Below are positions 61,411 to 64,000 of a DNA stretch of 64,000 nucleotides, piece by piece. The notes beneath the pieces were generated by a model, which saw only the letters and a program-made list of their open reading frames with translations, ran no database searches and had not been told where the DNA came from. The DNA comes from Mesostigma viride (taxonomy: Eukaryota > Streptophyta > Mesostigmatophyceae > Mesostigmatales > Mesostigmataceae): the NCBI GenBank assembly GCA_009746045.1, contig RPFO01000156.1, forward strand, positions 845,653 to 909,652. Reading direction: 5' to 3'. A program made the position numbers and the translations under genes. Within the stretch, counting starts at the first letter, position 1. Each line of letters begins with the position of its first letter.

Positions 61411-62622
61411 TCAATATTTTATTCTGGCCTCCAGATTTTTCACCTGCATCGTCGGCCATCGCATGCAAAGAAGACAAACACGTGCGTTGAGCAAGCACTC
61501 TCCGGGCGTCAGGGCGCGCGGGTCGCTGTGAGGTGGCGATCAGGCGTTGGGCGGGATGGGTGGTGTGTGTGTGGGGTGGGTGGGTGGGGGGGGGGGGGGG
61601 GAGAGAGGAAAAGGCGAGTGTACTGCGAAGCAGACAACACAACGGGCAGGGACGAGATCCTTCACATGCGAGCGTTCGGCAGCTGCAAGCGACCTACCGC
61701 GGACTTCTGCCGGTCATCTTTCTGGTTGCCGGCCTCTTTCGTCTGCGTCTGCAGCAAGCTCCTTGTCCTCAGGAGTCTGGTCACCTTCTCGTCGGCGGGG
61801 AGTGCACTGGTGCCGGCCACGTACTCCACGAGCCACCAGTAGTCAGGCAAGGTTGCCTTGCGCTTGTGCATCTGCATGGGATGGCACTCCGAAGCACGAT
61901 ACCACGCAACAGGATTGCATACAAGGGGGTCAGCCACGAGAAAGGCCGGACGTACGGCAAGGCACACAACCCCGGCTCACACCATTGCACAGAACCAACC
62001 GGGCACGCACCCCCGCAAGCATGAGTGACCAAGCGCAGGCGTGCGATGAGAAAGCCGGCTACGGGGAACCCTGTCCGCGCTGGCTGTGGGGTCCACCACC
62101 AGCAAAACCACGACACACCGTGCGACGACGTTCCCAACTGGCCTGTTTGCACATCATAACGGATCGTGTGCAGTATCGGCGTGCGGGGTGCCTCTCACGT
62201 GGACCCCTGCCACCGTGTCACCCCAACCCAGCCGTCCTGCTTGCCAGCCGGACTCGACCATTGCATGGAGGGTGCCGTAGCACGTAGTGCTATTATGCTG
62301 CGGAACAATCCGTTCCTATTGTGATGAGCGACGGGGCGGGCGCTTACGTCGCACCAGTCGTCCGCCGCTGTCCTCTACTGAGTGCTGCCAGCGGCTACCG
62401 CAGTCCGCGCGCCGACATGCGTGTGGTCTACCTGCATTTGTGAGGGGACACGCCACGTCCTCCTGACCAGCCCATCGCGGTGACTGATCTCACCCGCCCC
62501 CCTCGTGATATTGTCGCCCCACCTACCCGCTCCTCACGACGTGGGATCTCGTCCAAGTGGTTGACGGCGGACGCGGGCGGCTCCTCGAATTGCTCCGGGA
62601 GCTTGCGCCTGATTGCCCGCAT
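61411..62622 (-). CDS. Unrecognised gene, three candidate exons
   Basis: Exons 62622-62527 (MRAIRRKLPEQFEEPP, then NHLDEIPRREER), 61871-61698 (KATLPDYWWLVEYVAG, then DEKVTRLLRTRSLLQTQT) and 61443-61411 (VKNLEARIKY then TGA). All junctions are GT-AG (donors GTAGGT twice) and phase 0, and third positions are GC-rich. The 100 residues are charged, with a likely short C-terminal coiled coil. The first exon starts at an ATG directly after a CAG, so it may be internal, and upstream exons may have been lost to the low-complexity block and LINE beyond 62815. Function unknown. Confidence 0.4.
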
Positions 62623-62814
62623 CTGCCCCCCCCCGGTCACAGCAAACAAGAATCGGCCGCAACACGCACGATGTGGGAAGACGGTGACGATAGTGGCCCA
62701 TGAATTAAATGGGAATGTCAAAAGAATGGAAGAGCGCCACGTCTCCCACCACTCGAAAGCAGTGGTACAGCCGCAACGTGTGCTTGGTTTGAGCAGCACC
62801 GCACTAGGAACTCA

Positions 62815-63145
62815 GATTCTGAGAATTTTCTCAAAACCCTCAATTTTCTCACCCTTTGTGAGAATTTTTTGAGAAAATTGAGAAAAATCTCAATTTTTTT
62901 CCGCAAACGCTAGGCAAAAAATCTCACCAGAGTGAGATTTTGGTGAGAAAAAGGGGGTTTTGGTGAGATTGGGGTGAGAAAAAACCCTAAAGTGAGAAAA
63001 AAGGTGAGAATGGGTGAGAAAAAGTGAGAAAAAGTGATAAAATTGAGAAAATTGAGAAGTTTCTCACCAACACGAGAAAAATCACTAACACGAGAAAAAT
63101 TACAAGTCGACGTGGTGAGAAATTTCTCACCAAGAGTGTAACACG
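62815..63145. repeat. AT-rich (GAGAAAA)n/(GTGAGAAA)n block
   Basis: Degenerate short repeats on both strands with several inverted pairs (for example TGAGAATTTTCTCA). Its composition differs sharply from the GC-rich neighbours. Confidence 0.8.
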
Positions 63146-63226
63146 AGAAAAATCATGAGCTTTATTTCATTAAGTCCTTAACGTGAAAAAAAACTCAACC
63201 ACTTTGATATGCATTATAGCGCACAA

Positions 63227-64000
63227 ATTAATTAATTAATTAATTAAACTCATGCTCCCGTTGGGGAGTCACGGAGCACCGAAGTGCTTTTAATCCCTGT
63301 GTGTGCACTACAGGAGAAAGGGCAGAGACCCCCAGTCTCCTTCATGCCAAAGGCATGCCACAGCTGCAATCGGGCGCGGCTAGCTAAAAGGACAGGCTAA
63401 CGATCCGGCAAACTGTGGGTGCAATAAGACCCATGTGAGCATATCATAGCAAGGAGCGTGGGCAAGTAATCTGAACATAGCCAGGGCGTAGCATGGCTGT
63501 ACTAGGACTAGGCTAAGGCTATGGCTGGTTGTGTACCGTGCGTTGGCGGCACGTGACTAGGTGTGTTGGCACAGCTAGGCAACATTCTAGGCATGGCTGC
63601 CTTAGCGGCAGTGACGCCAATGGTTACAAGCTAGGGCTATTGCTACTCTAGCCCGCTGGGGGCGTCCACATCTTGTGGTTGATCATCAGGTCCCCGCCCC
63701 TCCAGTACACCTTGGGCTTCTGGGGGTCCTGCTTATGGCGGAGGTATTCCGGCCACAGGTCGCGTCGCTGCTGTTGCTGAGCGGGGGTGAGGTCCTCATC
63801 CAGCGTCCAGGTGAGGTCGTGCAACCGCTTGCGACGAGAGAGGAACCGCTGCTTATCCTCAGGGGAGGGGAAGGTGAGTAGGACTGGTGGGGGAGCCGCC
63901 TTGTCCCGTGAGTGGGCAAGGCGGTGGCACCCACGCAGTTCTACCTCACCTACCAGGCCCATGAGGGTAAGAAGCTGGTTCTTGAGCTCGTCAGCAAGAG
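63227..64000 (-). mobile_element. LINE copy C: 3' part of an ORF1-only element, running off the window
   Basis: Minus strand: ORF1 C-terminus, stop near 63648, about 400 bp of 3' UTR closely matching copies A and B, then (AATT)n at 63227-63246. ORF1 passes directly into the 3' UTR without an ORF2. Confidence 0.7.
63648..64000 (-). CDS. L1-type ORF1 C-terminal domain (5' partial)
   Basis: An intact frame from the window edge: LLTLMGLVGEVELRGCHRL, PVLLTFPSPEDKQRFLSR, LDEDLTPAQQQQRRDLWPEY and VYWRGGDLMINHKMW, then stop. This is the RRM-like/C-terminal region of an L1 ORF1 nucleic-acid-binding protein. It is less damaged than the copy at 13926-15274 and may be the youngest copy here. Confidence 0.75.
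   Translation of the reverse strand, partial: LADELKNQLLTLMGLVGEVELRGCHRLAHSRDKAAPPPVLLTFPSPEDKQRFLSRRKRLHDLTWTLDEDLTPAQQQQRRDLWPEYLRHKQDPQKPKVYWRGGDLMINHKMWTPPAG

Noticed and set aside
60135-61842. Long Ser/Pro-rich and Gly/Arg-rich frames
   Set aside because: Products of the polypyrimidine tract.

Overview
The window looks like nuclear DNA of a green alga (chlorophyte or related lineage). It has GC-rich coding exons, many short GT-AG introns (several with GTGCGT donors), an extreme load of micro- and minisatellites, L1-type and PIF/Harbinger-type mobile elements, a membrane protein family otherwise known to me from land plants, and an algal/algal-virus type EsV-1-7 repeat protein. No bacterial operons, rRNA, tRNA or CRISPR arrays were recognised. 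The exact taxon cannot be named from this sequence alone.

Layout. (1) 1-9087, plus strand: the last six exons of a giant RNF213/mysterin-like E3 ubiquitin ligase, including its RZ zinc finger; the 5' part lies outside the window. (2) 9.1-16.6 kb: intergenic and mobile-element debris. It holds an 83-bp perfect palindrome, a foldback element with an (ACAT)n core, and fragments of a LINE family that carries ORF1 but no ORF2. (3) 16609-54349, minus strand: one 37.7-kb gene that I could assemble into 30 exons. All junctions are GT-AG, the phases agree at every join, and the total is 4980 nt or 1659 residues. It encodes a secreted-then-membrane protein: signal peptide, long glycine-rich beta-helix-like ectodomain, GCC2/GCC3 (ephrin-receptor-like) cysteine motif, and a multi-pass C-terminal half. 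It closely resembles, from memory, the Arabidopsis AT5G11700/AT5G47020/AT4G32920 family. About 87 percent of the locus is intron, filled with tandem arrays, two TWA-flanked MITEs and one candidate larger transposon. (4) 54.4-57.2 kb: little recognisable. (5) 57192 to about 58730, minus strand: tandem EsV-1-7 repeats joined to a PD-(D/E)XK-like nuclease domain, with one frameshift inside a 117-bp repeat. (6) 58.8-61 kb: low-complexity DNA. (7) 61411-62622, minus strand: three phase-consistent exons of an unrecognised gene. (8) 63227-64000: another LINE copy running off the window.

The most striking pattern is in the large minus-strand gene. In at least seven introns the exon-intron junction itself has been tandemly duplicated, leaving series of decoy donor or acceptor sites. 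The clearest case is a minisatellite of about 43 units of 24 bp made from the exon-9 donor, in which every decoy donor is in the same phase and the reading frame stays open. It suggests that introns here grow by slippage or duplication seeded at splice junctions, with possible in-frame alternative splicing.

The exon models come from reading frames, splice motifs, phase agreement and remembered family similarity. No alignment or transcript was available.
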